Below, piece after piece: positions 16,663 to 26,200 of a stretch of 64,000 nucleotides of DNA. The stretch lies in the NCBI GenBank assembly GCA_046349615.1, contig JAXMBZ010000007.1, positions 1 through 64,000 of the forward strand. Reading direction: 5' to 3'. The notes below the pieces were generated by a model, which was not told the DNA's origin, did no database searches, and saw nothing but the letters and a program-made list of their open reading frames with translations. The DNA comes from JADJNY01 sp046349615. Its GTDB lineage: Bacteria; Planctomycetota; UBA1135; GCA-002686595. The position numbers were made by a program, and so were the translations under genes. The number at the start of each line of letters is the position of its first letter. The stretch's first letter is position 1.

Positions 16663-17442
16663 ATGGTCTCCCTCCTCGCCGCCCTGCTCGCTCCGTCGTG
16701 CGTGACGCCTCCTCCGCCGATCGAGCACGGCGGTCCCCACGGCGTCGTGCGAGCGTTCACCGACGACGAGGCACGCGAGGTCAGCACGATCGCGAACGAG
16801 ATGGCCGTCGAGGTCTCTCGCGTGCTCGGCGTCGAGCCTCAGCCATTCGTCATCCACGTCTACCCGGACGACGCCGACCACGCCGCTGGCATCCGAGTCC
16901 GTCGCGACGGCCGGGGCGTGGTCGTCGAGCGGCTGATCGAGCTACGCCCTGGTGTGCGTTCCGCTCCTCGCTTCCTGATCGCGCACGAACTCACACATTG
17001 GAATGTCGGGCGAAGTGCTTGGGACCGGCTGCCCCACTACGCGGAGGAGGGCCTGTGCGACTTCGTGGCCGGTGTCGCCGCACCCGATTACTGGGGCGAG
17101 CGCGTGCTCGATCTCAAGGTGCGCGCCGCGCCCGGTCTGGACTCACCGCTGGACGAGGTGTTCTCGATGTCCTCGCGAACGTGGGAGTGGGCCGACGGCG
17201 CGGTGAAGTCCTCTGCCTGCGCGATCGGCTACTTCCTCGTCGATCGCATTGGCCTCGATCGGCTGCGCCAGCTCTGCGAGTCGAGCGTGGCACTCGGTCC
17301 GACGGACGTTTCGATCGAGCAGCTCCTCGAAGCGGCGAACCTGGATCGCGCGTCGCTCATGTCCGAGCTTAGCTCCTGGGGAGCGACGGCCGACCCGAGG
17401 CCGTTCGAGCTGCGGCTGAAGCTCAGGCCGTCCGGCGGGTGA
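16663..17442 (+). CDS. Lipoprotein zinc metallopeptidase-like protein, paralogue 1
   Basis: A 259-residue predicted lipoprotein (LLAALLAPSC lipobox) with the zinc motif HELTH at 108-112 and a downstream glutamate pair at 128-129 in LPHYAEEGLCDF, the gluzincin arrangement HExxH plus E. The rest is helical with a C-terminal segment AIGYFLVDRIGLDRLRQLC shared with the paralogue at 31983-32723 (there WVGYVVASRLGVEGLRELC). The two genes flank the metal-resistance cargo. Members of such 'basic secretory/peptidase MA-like' groups act outside the cytoplasm, but the substrate is unknown. It could process exported element proteins or cell wall peptides; this is conjecture. Confidence 0.75.
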   Translation: MVSLLAALLAPSCVTPPPPIEHGGPHGVVRAFTDDEAREVSTIANEMAVEVSRVLGVEPQPFVIHVYPDDADHAAGIRVRRDGRGVVVERLIELRPGVRSAPRFLIAHELTHWNVGRSAWDRLPHYAEEGLCDFVAGVAAPDYWGERVLDLKVRAAPGLDSPLDEVFSMSSRTWEWADGAVKSSACAIGYFLVDRIGLDRLRQLCESSVALGPTDVSIEQLLEAANLDRASLMSELSSWGATADPRPFELRLKLRPSGG

Positions 17443-17459
17443 CGGGCTGAACGGACGAG

Positions 17460-17768
17460 CTACCTGGGGTTCGACCTGACGGGCGGCGTGCCCCGCTCGG
17501 CGCGCCAGCGCGTCTTTCCCTTCACCGCGCCCGGATCGAAGAACTCGACCGGCTTCCCGTAGATCCGGGCGAACTCGAACAGCTCGGCGGCGTCTACGCG
17601 GCGGCCTCCCTGCTCGCATCGCTCGACATAGGACTGGAGCCGCCCCAGGGCCTTGGCCGCCTCGCGCTGGGTCATCCCGGCGTCCGCCCGCGCTTGGCAG
17701 AGGAGCTTGACGAACGCGACGTAGCGCGGGTGCGAATTAGCCGACGACCGTGATTCCTTGCTCTTCAT
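17460..17768 (-). CDS. XRE-family transcriptional regulator
   Basis: A 102-residue cytoplasmic protein with one helix-turn-helix of the Cro/CI type: VKLLCQARADAGMTQREAAKALGRLQSYVERCEQGGRRVDAAELFEFARIYG, about residues 20-70. The C-terminal part is short and basic and has no second domain. It is transcribed away from the membrane-anchored gene at 17898. The 128-bp divergent region contains the perfect palindrome CCCTATTAGGG at 17817-17827, a likely operator. It could control the small membrane genes, itself, or element functions. Confidence 0.85.
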   Translation of the reverse strand: MKSKESRSSANSHPRYVAFVKLLCQARADAGMTQREAAKALGRLQSYVERCEQGGRRVDAAELFEFARIYGKPVEFFDPGAVKGKTRWRAERGTPPVRSNPR

Positions 17769-17816
17769 TTCCCGCGCGCTTGGCGGGCCGAAGTCTGGGA
17801 AGCCAGGAATCGTGAA

Positions 17817-17827
17817 CCCTATTAGGG
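17817..17827. promoter_or_regulatory. Candidate XRE operator palindrome
   Basis: CCCTATTAGGG is an 11-bp perfect inverted repeat 49 bp upstream of the XRE gene start and 71 bp upstream of the divergent gene. It is AT-richer than its surroundings. Operator role is inferred from position. Confidence 0.5.
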
Positions 17828-17897
17828 GTCAAGCTGCGGGGGTGGAGATCCGAAGGAGGGACGGAAACCACCGTCCAAGCCAACGGAACCCAAACCG

Positions 17898-18524
17898 ATG
17901 AACAGCTCGCCCACCCCCCAACCCTCCTCTGCCAACACGATCGTCCGTGGCCTACTCGGGTGTGGCGCGCTCGTTGTCGTCCTCGTGATCGCGCTGACCG
18001 TTGCCGCCGTGGTCATGCCTCGCTCACCCTCGACGGGCGGGGAGGTCGACCCGAAGGCCCCGGCGACCGTGACTACCAAGTCGTCGCGGTCGACGATCGT
18101 CGCATCGATCCAAGACATCCAGGCGGGTATCCCGCTGCTCGAACAACGGGGACTTTCTCGTCAGAGCGACCCGATCGGGCTGGAGTACCGCTGGGAGTCG
18201 GAGGATCGCGCGAGCTGGATTCGGTTCTACGACGCGGGTTCGGACGGCACGCTCGACAGGATCGCCGCCGTCTTCGCGACGCCTCAGAACGACCGGAGCC
18301 AGCAGATCGTCGCGGCTGGGCTCTCGCTCCGCCTCATCCAGCTCGCGAGCGGCACGGACTGTACGGTGGATGCGTTCAACGAGTGGCTCTCCAGCGTGGC
18401 GAATGGGAACGCGATCCAGGGCCAGTCGCGCACCTTCGGCTCGACCCCCGCGCACCTGCAGGCCACACTCACTGCCAACGGCCAAACGGGCATTCGGCTG
18501 ACGATCGGCGAAGAACGGCACTGA
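17898..18524 (+). CDS. Membrane-anchored protein of unknown function
   Basis: A 208-residue protein with one N-terminal membrane segment (LLGCGALVVVLVIALTVAAVVM, about 19-40) and a predicted exported C-terminal domain of about 150 residues without known motifs. It is 12 bp upstream of the zinc-ribbon membrane gene at 18537, so the two probably form an operon. I do not recognise a family. Confidence 0.6.
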   Translation: MNSSPTPQPSSANTIVRGLLGCGALVVVLVIALTVAAVVMPRSPSTGGEVDPKAPATVTTKSSRSTIVASIQDIQAGIPLLEQRGLSRQSDPIGLEYRWESEDRASWIRFYDAGSDGTLDRIAAVFATPQNDRSQQIVAAGLSLRLIQLASGTDCTVDAFNEWLSSVANGNAIQGQSRTFGSTPAHLQATLTANGQTGIRLTIGEERH

Positions 18525-18536
18525 TCGCGAGCGCCC

Positions 18537-19076
18537 ATGCACGGCTCGGACTCGACCGTGACCTCCGAGCGGTGCTCCTCCTGCGGCGGCTCCGTAGGCG
18601 CGATCGACACGGCGTGCCGGTATTGCGGGGGTGACCTACGGCGGAAGAAGTCGGCGGACCGGCGGACCGCGAGCGACCTGCTCGCTCGACTGGACGAGGT
18701 CAGCCGATCTGCGGGTGCCTCGGCCTTCCAGCAGATCCAGGCCGGGCCGAGGCGTGTGAGCGTGATCGAGAGCTTCCCCGTCCCCGAGGATAAGGTGGCC
18801 GTGCTCGAAATGCTCGCCGTGGCCGTGGCGAACGTCGGCACGCTCCTGCCGGGCGAGGAACAGGCGTGGGCAAAGAAGGCGCGGCAGCTCCTCGCGCTCG
18901 CGTCCGTCCACGCGGCAAACGACCCCGACTACGCGCGGATGATGTCGGTGCTGCGCGAGCACGTCGCCGAGGCCGAGGCACGGCAGCGTGGGCAGTATCG
19001 CGTCGTAGCGTACGTGGCACTGGCCGTCGCCGCCGTCGGAGTGCTCGCTCTCGTGGTCTTCCTGCTGGTTCGGTGA
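18537..19076 (+). CDS. Zinc-ribbon protein with C-terminal membrane anchor
   Basis: A 179-residue protein. The N-terminus carries a zinc ribbon (CSSCGG at 13-18 and CRYCGG at 27-32, i.e. C-x2-C-x11-C-x2-C). The middle is helical. The C-terminus is a single membrane helix (VAYVALAVAAVGVLALVVFLLV). This tail-anchored layout with a cytoplasmic ribbon is common in proteins of unknown role. It probably cooperates with the gene just upstream. Confidence 0.6.
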   Translation: MHGSDSTVTSERCSSCGGSVGAIDTACRYCGGDLRRKKSADRRTASDLLARLDEVSRSAGASAFQQIQAGPRRVSVIESFPVPEDKVAVLEMLAVAVANVGTLLPGEEQAWAKKARQLLALASVHAANDPDYARMMSVLREHVAEAEARQRGQYRVVAYVALAVAAVGVLALVVFLLVR

Positions 19077-19116
19077 ACCGATCCGCGTCCGTCCGTCGAG
19101 CTGTGGCAGTGGAACT

Positions 19117-19133
19117 CGTGACAGCTTGTCACT
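19117..19133. repeat. Palindrome copy 4 (GTGACA-GCT-TGTCAC)
   Basis: Six-bp perfect arms (19118-19132 core) between convergent gene ends; the stop codon of the minus-strand gene (19129-19131) lies inside the right arm. Confidence 0.85.
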
Positions 19134-19527
19134 CGTCGTCGGGGTCCGTCCCAGTGGATGGCCCTGCCTGGAGCTTCGCGAACAGCGCGTGGCAAGCGTG
19201 GAGCGCGCTCACGTAGTCTCGGCCCGTCTCGGCCTCGTGAACGTGCGCGTCGGACTTCACATTGGTCACGGTCAGCCGCTCGACGATCTCGCGCATGACC
19301 TCCGCGAACACGCTACGCGGCACGAGCACCCGCCATCGGTAGTCGGCGTGATCCGGCGACCGGAGGATGCGCATGCCCGTGAGCACCGCGTGCTGACTGC
19401 GGAGCAGTTCGAGGTGTTCGCGCTTGCGGGCACGGACCATCAGGCGGTCGTGCTCGACCTCCCCGGTCTTTTGGTTTCGGGGCACGACTACGCTCAAGAA
19501 CCCGGTCCGGCTCAGTATCAACCACAT
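19129..19527 (-). CDS. Short conserved protein of the MWL…GFLSVV type, unknown function
   Basis: A 132-residue soluble protein beginning MWLILSRTGFLSVVV and continuing VRARKREHLELL and DYRWRVLVPRSVFAEVMREIVERL. The N-terminal pattern (hydrophobic start, GF-SVV, VRAR) matches a widespread family of uncharacterised proteins, often on mobile elements. I chose the ATG at 19525-19527, because the upstream in-frame extension is not conserved in style. No catalytic residues are evident. Confidence 0.6.
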   Translation of the reverse strand: MWLILSRTGFLSVVVPRNQKTGEVEHDRLMVRARKREHLELLRSQHAVLTGMRILRSPDHADYRWRVLVPRSVFAEVMREIVERLTVTNVKSDAHVHEAETGRDYVSALHACHALFAKLQAGPSTGTDPDDE

Positions 19528-19766
19528 GGATGCAACTCCTGCCCCGACACCATCGGACAGCCACGTTGGAAAGCCAGCGACACTCGCCAGATTCGACCAA
19601 CTGGGGCCTTCGGCGGTCATTCCGGGACAGTCCACAATCCGCTCGTGCAAACTCCCTTCGGACCCGTGCGTAGGGTTCCCTATCATGGGTCTGGCGGGGG
19701 CCGCTGGCCTGCCAGTGGCTCAAGTGCTTGCTCCCGGTATGCCGAAGTCCGTACGATCCCTCCCTC

Positions 19767-20207
19767 GTGACCTTGTCCCTGTCCCACCGCCTCACCGCTT
19801 GGCTCTGCCTCGCGCTCGTGCTCCTGACTGGGTTGACCCCGGCGCAGGGTTTCGTCGTTTGCATCGAGGACGACGGCTGCGTGAGCATCGAGGTCAAGGC
19901 GACGGACACGAGTTGCGGTGGCTGTGAAGGGCACGAGGAGAACGACTCGCGGGTTCAGGTCGCAGCTACGTCGAGTGAGGGAGCCCCTTGCCCCTGCATC
20001 GACCTCGCGGTGCCGGACTCGCCCGAGCATCAACTCGCTCAGTCGCGTTCCGCCGAAGTTCACGTCGGCCCTTGGATCGCCCCCCCGCCTGAGATTCGAG
20101 TTCAGCACGCGATGCCGACGGTCACCGCCGGGCGCGGACCGCCTCCGTGCGTCCCACGAGTCGCCGACTCGTGGGCGCACATCCGCACCGTAGTTCTCCT
20201 CGTCTAG
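19767..20207 (+). CDS. Exported cysteine-containing protein heading the metal-efflux operon
   Basis: A 146-residue exported protein: signal peptide LTAWLCLALVLLTGLTPAQG, then cysteine motifs (FVVCIEDDGC, SCGGCEGHEE, CPCIDLAV) and a conserved-looking C-terminal tail ending HIRTVVLLV. The GTG at 19767 is chosen because it puts the signal peptide at the N-terminus; an upstream ATG at 19728 in frame is an alternative. It directly precedes the czcC-type gene and may bind metal in the periplasm, based on position and cysteine content. Confidence 0.65.
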   Translation: MTLSLSHRLTAWLCLALVLLTGLTPAQGFVVCIEDDGCVSIEVKATDTSCGGCEGHEENDSRVQVAATSSEGAPCPCIDLAVPDSPEHQLAQSRSAEVHVGPWIAPPPEIRVQHAMPTVTAGRGPPPCVPRVADSWAHIRTVVLLV

Positions 20208-20257
20208 AGGCGCGCACTCCTCCTGGCTGAGCGTGGCATCGCCACGCGAAGCGGATT

Positions 20258-21796
20258 GTGTTGCGCCTCGGCACGTTTGCCGAGGCCCTGGTCAGGCCCC
20301 GAGCGACGTGGAGAGCTTCCTTGCGACTTCGTTTCCCTGTTTGCGTTCCGACCCGAACTCTTGATCCGCGCCCGCAGCGATCCGCTGCGGCGGCAGCAAT
20401 CCCTGCCCTAATCGTCTCGCTCGCGCTGGCAGCCTGTCAGGCACCCCCGCGCACTGAAGTCGCGCCCGAGACGGCGATCGGGCAGGCCGCGCAGCTACCG
20501 GCTCCGCTGGAGTTTCGCGTCGTCGGCCCCGACGGCGGCCCACTGGACGAGCCCGATGCCGTCCGAGGTGCGCTCTCGATCGGCGAAGCCGTCCGACGCG
20601 CGGTCACGTCGGACCCTGGTCTCCAGGCCGCGCTCGCCCGCGTCCACGTCGCGCTGGCGCATGCGGATCAAGAACGCCTGCTCCCGAACCCCGTCCTGAG
20701 CGTGGTCTTTCGCGCGGGTGAAGGCAGCCCGCAGATCGAGGCGTCGTTCGTACAGGAGTTCGTCCAGGCGCTGCAGCGGCCGACTCGCGCCAGTGCCGCC
20801 GACAACCGGCTCCGAGCCGTCGCGGCCGACGCGGTCGTCACAGCGTTGGACGTGATCAGCGAGGTCCAAGAACGCTACGTGGACGCACAAACATCCGCCA
20901 CCCTCCTGCCGCTGCTCGAAGAGCGACTCGGGCTGGTCGAGCGTCTTGTCACCACGTCTCAAGCTCGGCTCGACGCGGGCGAAGGAACGCGCAGCGATGT
21001 CGTCACGCTGCAAGCGCAGCGCGTGGAGCTGCAGGTGTCCATCGACCGCGCGCGGCTCGAAGACCGAACGGGTCGATTGCGGCTGGCGCGCCTAGTCGGT
21101 GAACCCTCTTCCGCCGCGACTTGGGAACTCGACCCCTGGACAGCGCCGGAGCTTCGCCGCCGATCCGAGCGTGACTGGACCGACGCCGCGCTGACCGCAC
21201 GCCCGGAGATCCAGGCTCTCGCCTGGAGACTCAAGGCGCTGGGCGACGAGGCTGCTCTGGTCCGACTCCTCCCGTGGGAGGGTGCAACCGCCGGGCTCGA
21301 AGCGCAGAGCGATGGCGGTTGGCAGATCGGGCCGTCGATCTCGGCTCCGCTTCCCCTCTTCGACTCGGGCGATGCACGGAGAGCAGTCAACACCGCCGAG
21401 CAGCTCGAAGCACGGCACGAGTTGACGCTCGCGAAGCGGCTCGTGGTCGAGGAGGTTCGGGTCGCGTATCAGGCTTTGGCCGCGAGCACCGCGAATCTCG
21501 CGCGGATCGACCGCGAGCTGATCCCGCTGCAGCGTCAACGCAGGCAGCTCGCCGAGGACGCCTACCGCGCGGGTCAGACCGACGTGACCCCGCTATTCCT
21601 CGCCGAGCAGGACCTGCGCGTCGCGCAAACCCAGGCGATCGAGGTCGAAGCGCAAGCCGCTCGCGCCCTCGTCCGCCTCCAGCGCGCCGTGGGCGGCCCA
21701 GGCGTCGCCGAGCGACTGGCCGAAGCGGGATCGGCAGTCGTTCCCTCGATGCAGCTCGCCGCCGATCGAGTTCCCCCTCTACCGAACACGCCGTGA
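20258..21796 (+). CDS. czcC: RND efflux outer-membrane factor (CzcC/TolC type)
   Basis: TolC-family outer-membrane channel that works with the adaptor and pump downstream. The protein has a lipoprotein-type signal (LIVSLALAACQAPP, cysteine near residue 60), then two outer-membrane-efflux repeats rich in long helices (SIGEAVRRAVTSDPGLQAALARV and a second copy around 300-480) and the LFDSGDARRAV segment. The start is uncertain: the GTG at 20258 gives 512 residues, but a later TTG (near 20321) would put the signal peptide closer to the N-terminus. The stop TGA overlaps a possible GTG start of the next gene (GTGA), showing translational coupling in the czcCBA-type operon. Confidence 0.85.
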   Translation: MLRLGTFAEALVRPRATWRASLRLRFPVCVPTRTLDPRPQRSAAAAAIPALIVSLALAACQAPPRTEVAPETAIGQAAQLPAPLEFRVVGPDGGPLDEPDAVRGALSIGEAVRRAVTSDPGLQAALARVHVALAHADQERLLPNPVLSVVFRAGEGSPQIEASFVQEFVQALQRPTRASAADNRLRAVAADAVVTALDVISEVQERYVDAQTSATLLPLLEERLGLVERLVTTSQARLDAGEGTRSDVVTLQAQRVELQVSIDRARLEDRTGRLRLARLVGEPSSAATWELDPWTAPELRRRSERDWTDAALTARPEIQALAWRLKALGDEAALVRLLPWEGATAGLEAQSDGGWQIGPSISAPLPLFDSGDARRAVNTAEQLEARHELTLAKRLVVEEVRVAYQALAASTANLARIDRELIPLQRQRRQLAEDAYRAGQTDVTPLFLAEQDLRVAQTQAIEVEAQAARALVRLQRAVGGPGVAERLAEAGSAVVPSMQLAADRVPPLPNTP

Positions 21797-21807
21797 GCCG
21801 ATCCGCC

Positions 21808-23181
21808 ATGAAGCACGCCAACACTCCCCTGTCGACGATCGCGGATCGCATCTCCGCACCCAGCATGGGCCTTCGCAAGCGCAACAGCGCAACGGCGACG
21901 ATCCTGGCACTCACCCTCCTCGCTGCTTGCGACGGGCAGAACAAGGACGCGCGCGATGCCGTGCCGCGTGTCGACGCAGCCGAGAAGGCCGGTCATTCCG
22001 CGAAGGATGGTCACGCGCACGGGACATCGAGCCAGCCCGAGCACGCCGACGAGGTGACGCTCACGAGCGACGCGGTCGCCCGCTACGGGATCAAGACGCA
22101 GGCCGCGCAGCTCTGGGTGCTGCGGCCCACGATCACGGCCCCCGCGCGGGTCGGCTTCAACACCGAGGCGATGGCGCACGTCGGCTCGCCGCTTCGGGGA
22201 CGAGTCGCCGAGGTCAAAGTTCGCGTCGGCGATCCGGTGAAGGTCGGACAGGAACTGGCCGTGATCGAGAGCCCCGAACTCGGCGAAGCTCAGGCCGACT
22301 ACCTGCAACGCCGTGTCGCGGTCGACACCGCCGGTCCGGCCGTGGATCTCTCCAAGGTGGCGTGGGAACGCGCCCAGGGTCTCCTGGAGAAGTCGCAGGG
22401 CATCTCGCTCACGGAGGTCCAGCGTCGAGAGGCCGAGCACAAGGTTTCGATCGCGGCGCTCAAGGCCGCCGAGTCGGCGCGCACGGCCGCTGCGAACCGC
22501 TTGCACCTGCTCGGGATGAATCATGAAGCGATCGAAGCCCTCGCGAGCACGGGTGAGGTCGTTCCGCGCTACGCGATACGCGCGGCGATCGACGGCATCG
22601 TCGTGCAACGCGAGGTGACACTCGGCGAGTTGGTCGGACCCGATCGCGAGTATCTGATGGTCCTGGCGGACGCCACGAAGCTGTGGGTGCTGGCGGACGT
22701 TCCCGAAGCGAAGCTCCTGCGCATCCACGCTGGAGCCAAGGCATGGATCGGAGTCGGGGCGCTCGGCGAGGCTGGCAGCAAACGCTTCGAGGGTTCGGTC
22801 GCGTTCATCTCGCCGTTCGTCGATCCGACGACACGCACGGCTCAGGTTCGCATCGAAGTCCCGATGGCGGAGCTTGGGTTGCGACCTGGGATGTTCGCGC
22901 AGGCCGAGATCGTCGAGATGGACCCCGGCGAACCGTCCCCCGCTCCGGTGGTCGCCGTGCCCGAGGACGCGATTCAGACCGTCGAGGGCGGACCCGCGCT
23001 GTTCGTGCCGGTCGAAAGCGAGCCCAACACCTACGCGAAGCGCGCGGTCACGATCGGCCGTGCCGTCGGAGGGCTCGTTCCCGTGTTCTCCGGCCTCGTC
23101 GAAGGCGAAGTATTCGTCAGCGAAGGCACCTTCATCCTCAAGGCCGACCTGGGCAAGGGCGCTGCGGCGCACGAGCACTGA
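21808..23181 (+). CDS. czcB: RND efflux periplasmic adaptor (CzcB type), His-rich
   Basis: Membrane-fusion protein that links the inner-membrane pump to the outer-membrane channel. The 457-residue product has a lipoprotein signal (LALTLLAAC, near 40), a histidine-rich segment GHSAKDGHAHG…EHADE at about 63-85 that probably binds metal, biotinyl-lipoyl-like halves (GSPLRGRVAEVKVRVGDPVKVGQEL and AAIDGIVVQREVTLGELV), a long helical hairpin and a beta-barrel domain. ATG 21808 is chosen; GTG 21793, overlapping the czcC stop, is in frame and possible. The operon order C-B-A fits the Czc family. Confidence 0.9.
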   Translation: MKHANTPLSTIADRISAPSMGLRKRNSATATILALTLLAACDGQNKDARDAVPRVDAAEKAGHSAKDGHAHGTSSQPEHADEVTLTSDAVARYGIKTQAAQLWVLRPTITAPARVGFNTEAMAHVGSPLRGRVAEVKVRVGDPVKVGQELAVIESPELGEAQADYLQRRVAVDTAGPAVDLSKVAWERAQGLLEKSQGISLTEVQRREAEHKVSIAALKAAESARTAAANRLHLLGMNHEAIEALASTGEVVPRYAIRAAIDGIVVQREVTLGELVGPDREYLMVLADATKLWVLADVPEAKLLRIHAGAKAWIGVGALGEAGSKRFEGSVAFISPFVDPTTRTAQVRIEVPMAELGLRPGMFAQAEIVEMDPGEPSPAPVVAVPEDAIQTVEGGPALFVPVESEPNTYAKRAVTIGRAVGGLVPVFSGLVEGEVFVSEGTFILKADLGKGAAAHEH

Positions 23182-23202
23182 GAGTCAACGGAGACCATCC
23201 CC

Positions 23203-26200
23203 ATGCTCGAATCTCTGCTCCACTTCTCGATCAAGAACCGCTGGCTGGTCGTCGTGCTCACTGCGGTCGTCGCCGCCGTCGGGCTCTTCCAGCTCCAGCG
23301 CCTGCCGATCGACGCCGTACCGGACATCACCAACAACCAAGTCCAGGTCAACGCGGTCGCTCCGTCGCTCTCGCCCTACGAGGTCGAGAAGCAAGTCACC
23401 TTCCCGATGGAGAACGCACTCGCGGGAATCCCCGGCCTCGAATCCACGCGCTCGCTGTCACGCAACGGCTTCGCGCAGGTCACGGCCGTCTTCGAGGACG
23501 GCGTGGACATCTACTTCGCGCGTCAGCAGGTCGGCGAGCGGCTCCGCGAGGCGAGCGGGAGCTTGCCGCCGGGCGTCGAGACGATCATGGGGCCGATCGC
23601 GACCGGACTCGGCGAGGTGTACATGTACACCGTCGAGTACGAGCACCCGCGCGGGAAGGGTGCTGTGGTTCACGACGGAGCACCGGGGTGGCAGTCCGAC
23701 GGTGCCTACCTCACGCCGGAAGGCTCGCGCCTCACGACGGACTTGGAGCTGGCCGCCTACTTGCGCGAGGTGCAGGACTGGATCATCCGGCCGCAGCTCA
23801 AGAGCGTGAAGGACGTCGCGGGCGTGGACGCGATCGGCGGTTACGTGAAGCAGTACCACGTCCAACCGGACCCGATGAAGCTCGTCTCGTACGGACTGAC
23901 CTTCGCGGACGTGGTCGAGGCGTTGGAGAAGAACAACGTCTCCACCGGCGCGGGGTACGTGGAACACAAGGGCGAGTCCTATCTCGTCCGCGCCACGGGC
24001 CGCATCGAGTCGATCGAAGAAATCGAGACCATCGTGATCGGCACTCGCAACGGCGTGCCGATCTACGTGCGTGACGTCGTCGGCCCGGACGGTGTCGGCA
24101 TCGGCCGCGAGTTGCGCACGGGATCGGCCAGCGAGAACGGCGAGGACGTGGTCGTCGGGACGGCCGTCATGCTGATCGGCGCGAACAGCCGCACAGTCGC
24201 CGCGTCGGTCGACGCCAAGATGGGCGACATTCAACGCTCGCTTCCCGAGGGCATCCGGGCGAAGACGGTGCTGAACCGCACGAAGCTCGTCGACGCGACG
24301 GTCGCTACGGTGCAGAAGAACCTCGTCGAGGGCGCGATCCTCGTGATCGCGGTCCTCCTCCTGCTCCTTGGGAACTGGCGCGCCGCCCTCATCTGCGCAT
24401 CCGCGATCCCGCTCGCGATGCTCATGACCGCGACGGGCATGGTTCAGGGCAGGGTCAGCGGCAACCTGATGTCGCTCGGCGCGATCGACTTCGGACTGAT
24501 CGTCGACGGCGCTGTCATCATCGTCGAGAACAGCCTGCGTCGCCTGGGTGACAAGCAACACCACGAGGGGAGGCTGCTCACGCTCCAAGAGCGTCTCCAC
24601 GAGGTCATGTTGGCCGCTCGCGAAGTGGCGAGACCCTCCGCGTTCGGGCAGGCGATCATCATCACGGTGTACTTCCCGATCCTCGCGCTCTCGGGCGTCG
24701 AGGGGAAGATGTTCCACCCGATGGCCTTGACGGTGATCTTCGCGCTCATCGCGGCGTTCGCTCTCTCGCTCACGTTCGTACCCGCGATGGTCGCGCTCTG
24801 CGTTCGAGGGCGCGTCACCGAGAAGGACATGTTCCTCGTCCGGTGGGCCAAGGCGCTCTACTCGCCCGTGGTCCGCGCGGCGATCAAGATCCGCTACGCG
24901 GTCGCGGCTGCCGCCGTCGCCGCGTTCGCTGGCGCGGTCGCGTTGTTCGGCAGCCTCGGCCAGGAGTTCGTGCCGACGCTCGACGAGAAGGACATCGCGA
25001 TGCACGCGATGCGCATTCCGTCGACGGGCATCACGCAGTCCCAGGCAATGCAGTACGACGTGGAACGCACGGTCGCCAAGTTCCCCGAGGTCGCCTTCAC
25101 GTACTCGAAGACCGGCACGGCCGAGCTGGCGTCCGATCCGATGCCGCCCAACGTCTCGGACACGTTCATCATCCTCAAGCCTCGCGAGCAATGGCGCAGC
25201 GAAGCCGAACTCGATCGTCGCATCGCCGAGCTGGAAGCCGCGCGACCGCACGAAGCCATCGACGAACTCGACGCGCACGGCCACGAGGAGGAGTCGGAGG
25301 GTGCGGTCGCGGAACCAAGCCACAAGGACAAACTGATCAAGCTGATCGAGCTGACCGTCCAGGCGGTGCCGGGCAACAACTACGAGTTCACTCAGCCGAT
25401 CCAGATGCGGTTTAACGAACTCATTTCCGGCGTGCGCGGCGACGTGGCCGTGAAGGTGTACGGCGACGACTTCACGTCGATGCAAGAGACTGCCGAGAAG
25501 GTCCTCGCGACGCTGCAGGGAATCGCTGGCGTGGCCGACGCCAAGGTCGAACAGACCGAGGGCCTGCCGGTCATGACGGTCGATCCCGATCGGGCGGTGC
25601 TCGCACGCTACGGACTGAATCTGTCCGACGTGCAAGACGTGGTCGCCGTCGCGATGGGCGGTCGCGAGGCGGGTCTCGTGTTCGAGGGAGATCGTCGCTT
25701 CGATCTCGTGGTGCGACTCCCCGACGCTCTGCGGGGCAAGGTGGACATCCTCGACCGGCTCCCCATTCCCCTGCCGCATGGCGAGCAGGAATCCAAGGAG
25801 CCGGGCCTACCGTCACTTGCGGACGATGGCGGAGCTGCTCTGTCCCGCGCCCCCATCGAGCGCGGGTTCGTGCCGCTGGGGACGGTCGCTCGCATCGAGG
25901 TGGCCGAGGGCGTCAACCAGATCAGCCGCGAGAACGGCAAACGACGCATCGTCGTGCAGTGCAACGTTCGTGGGCGCGACCTGGGTTCGTTCGTGACCGA
26001 GGCGCAGGGGAAGATCGGAACCCTCGCGCTACCGGCTGGACAGTGGCTCGTCTGGGGGGGCCAGTTCGAGAACTTGGTGGCGGCTAAGCAACGGCTCTCG
26101 ATCGTCGTGCCGGTGTGCTTCGCGATGATCCTTTTGCTGCTCTTCGCGACCTTCAAGAGCTTCAAGTATTCGCTGCTCGTGTTCGCCGCCGTCCCGCTCG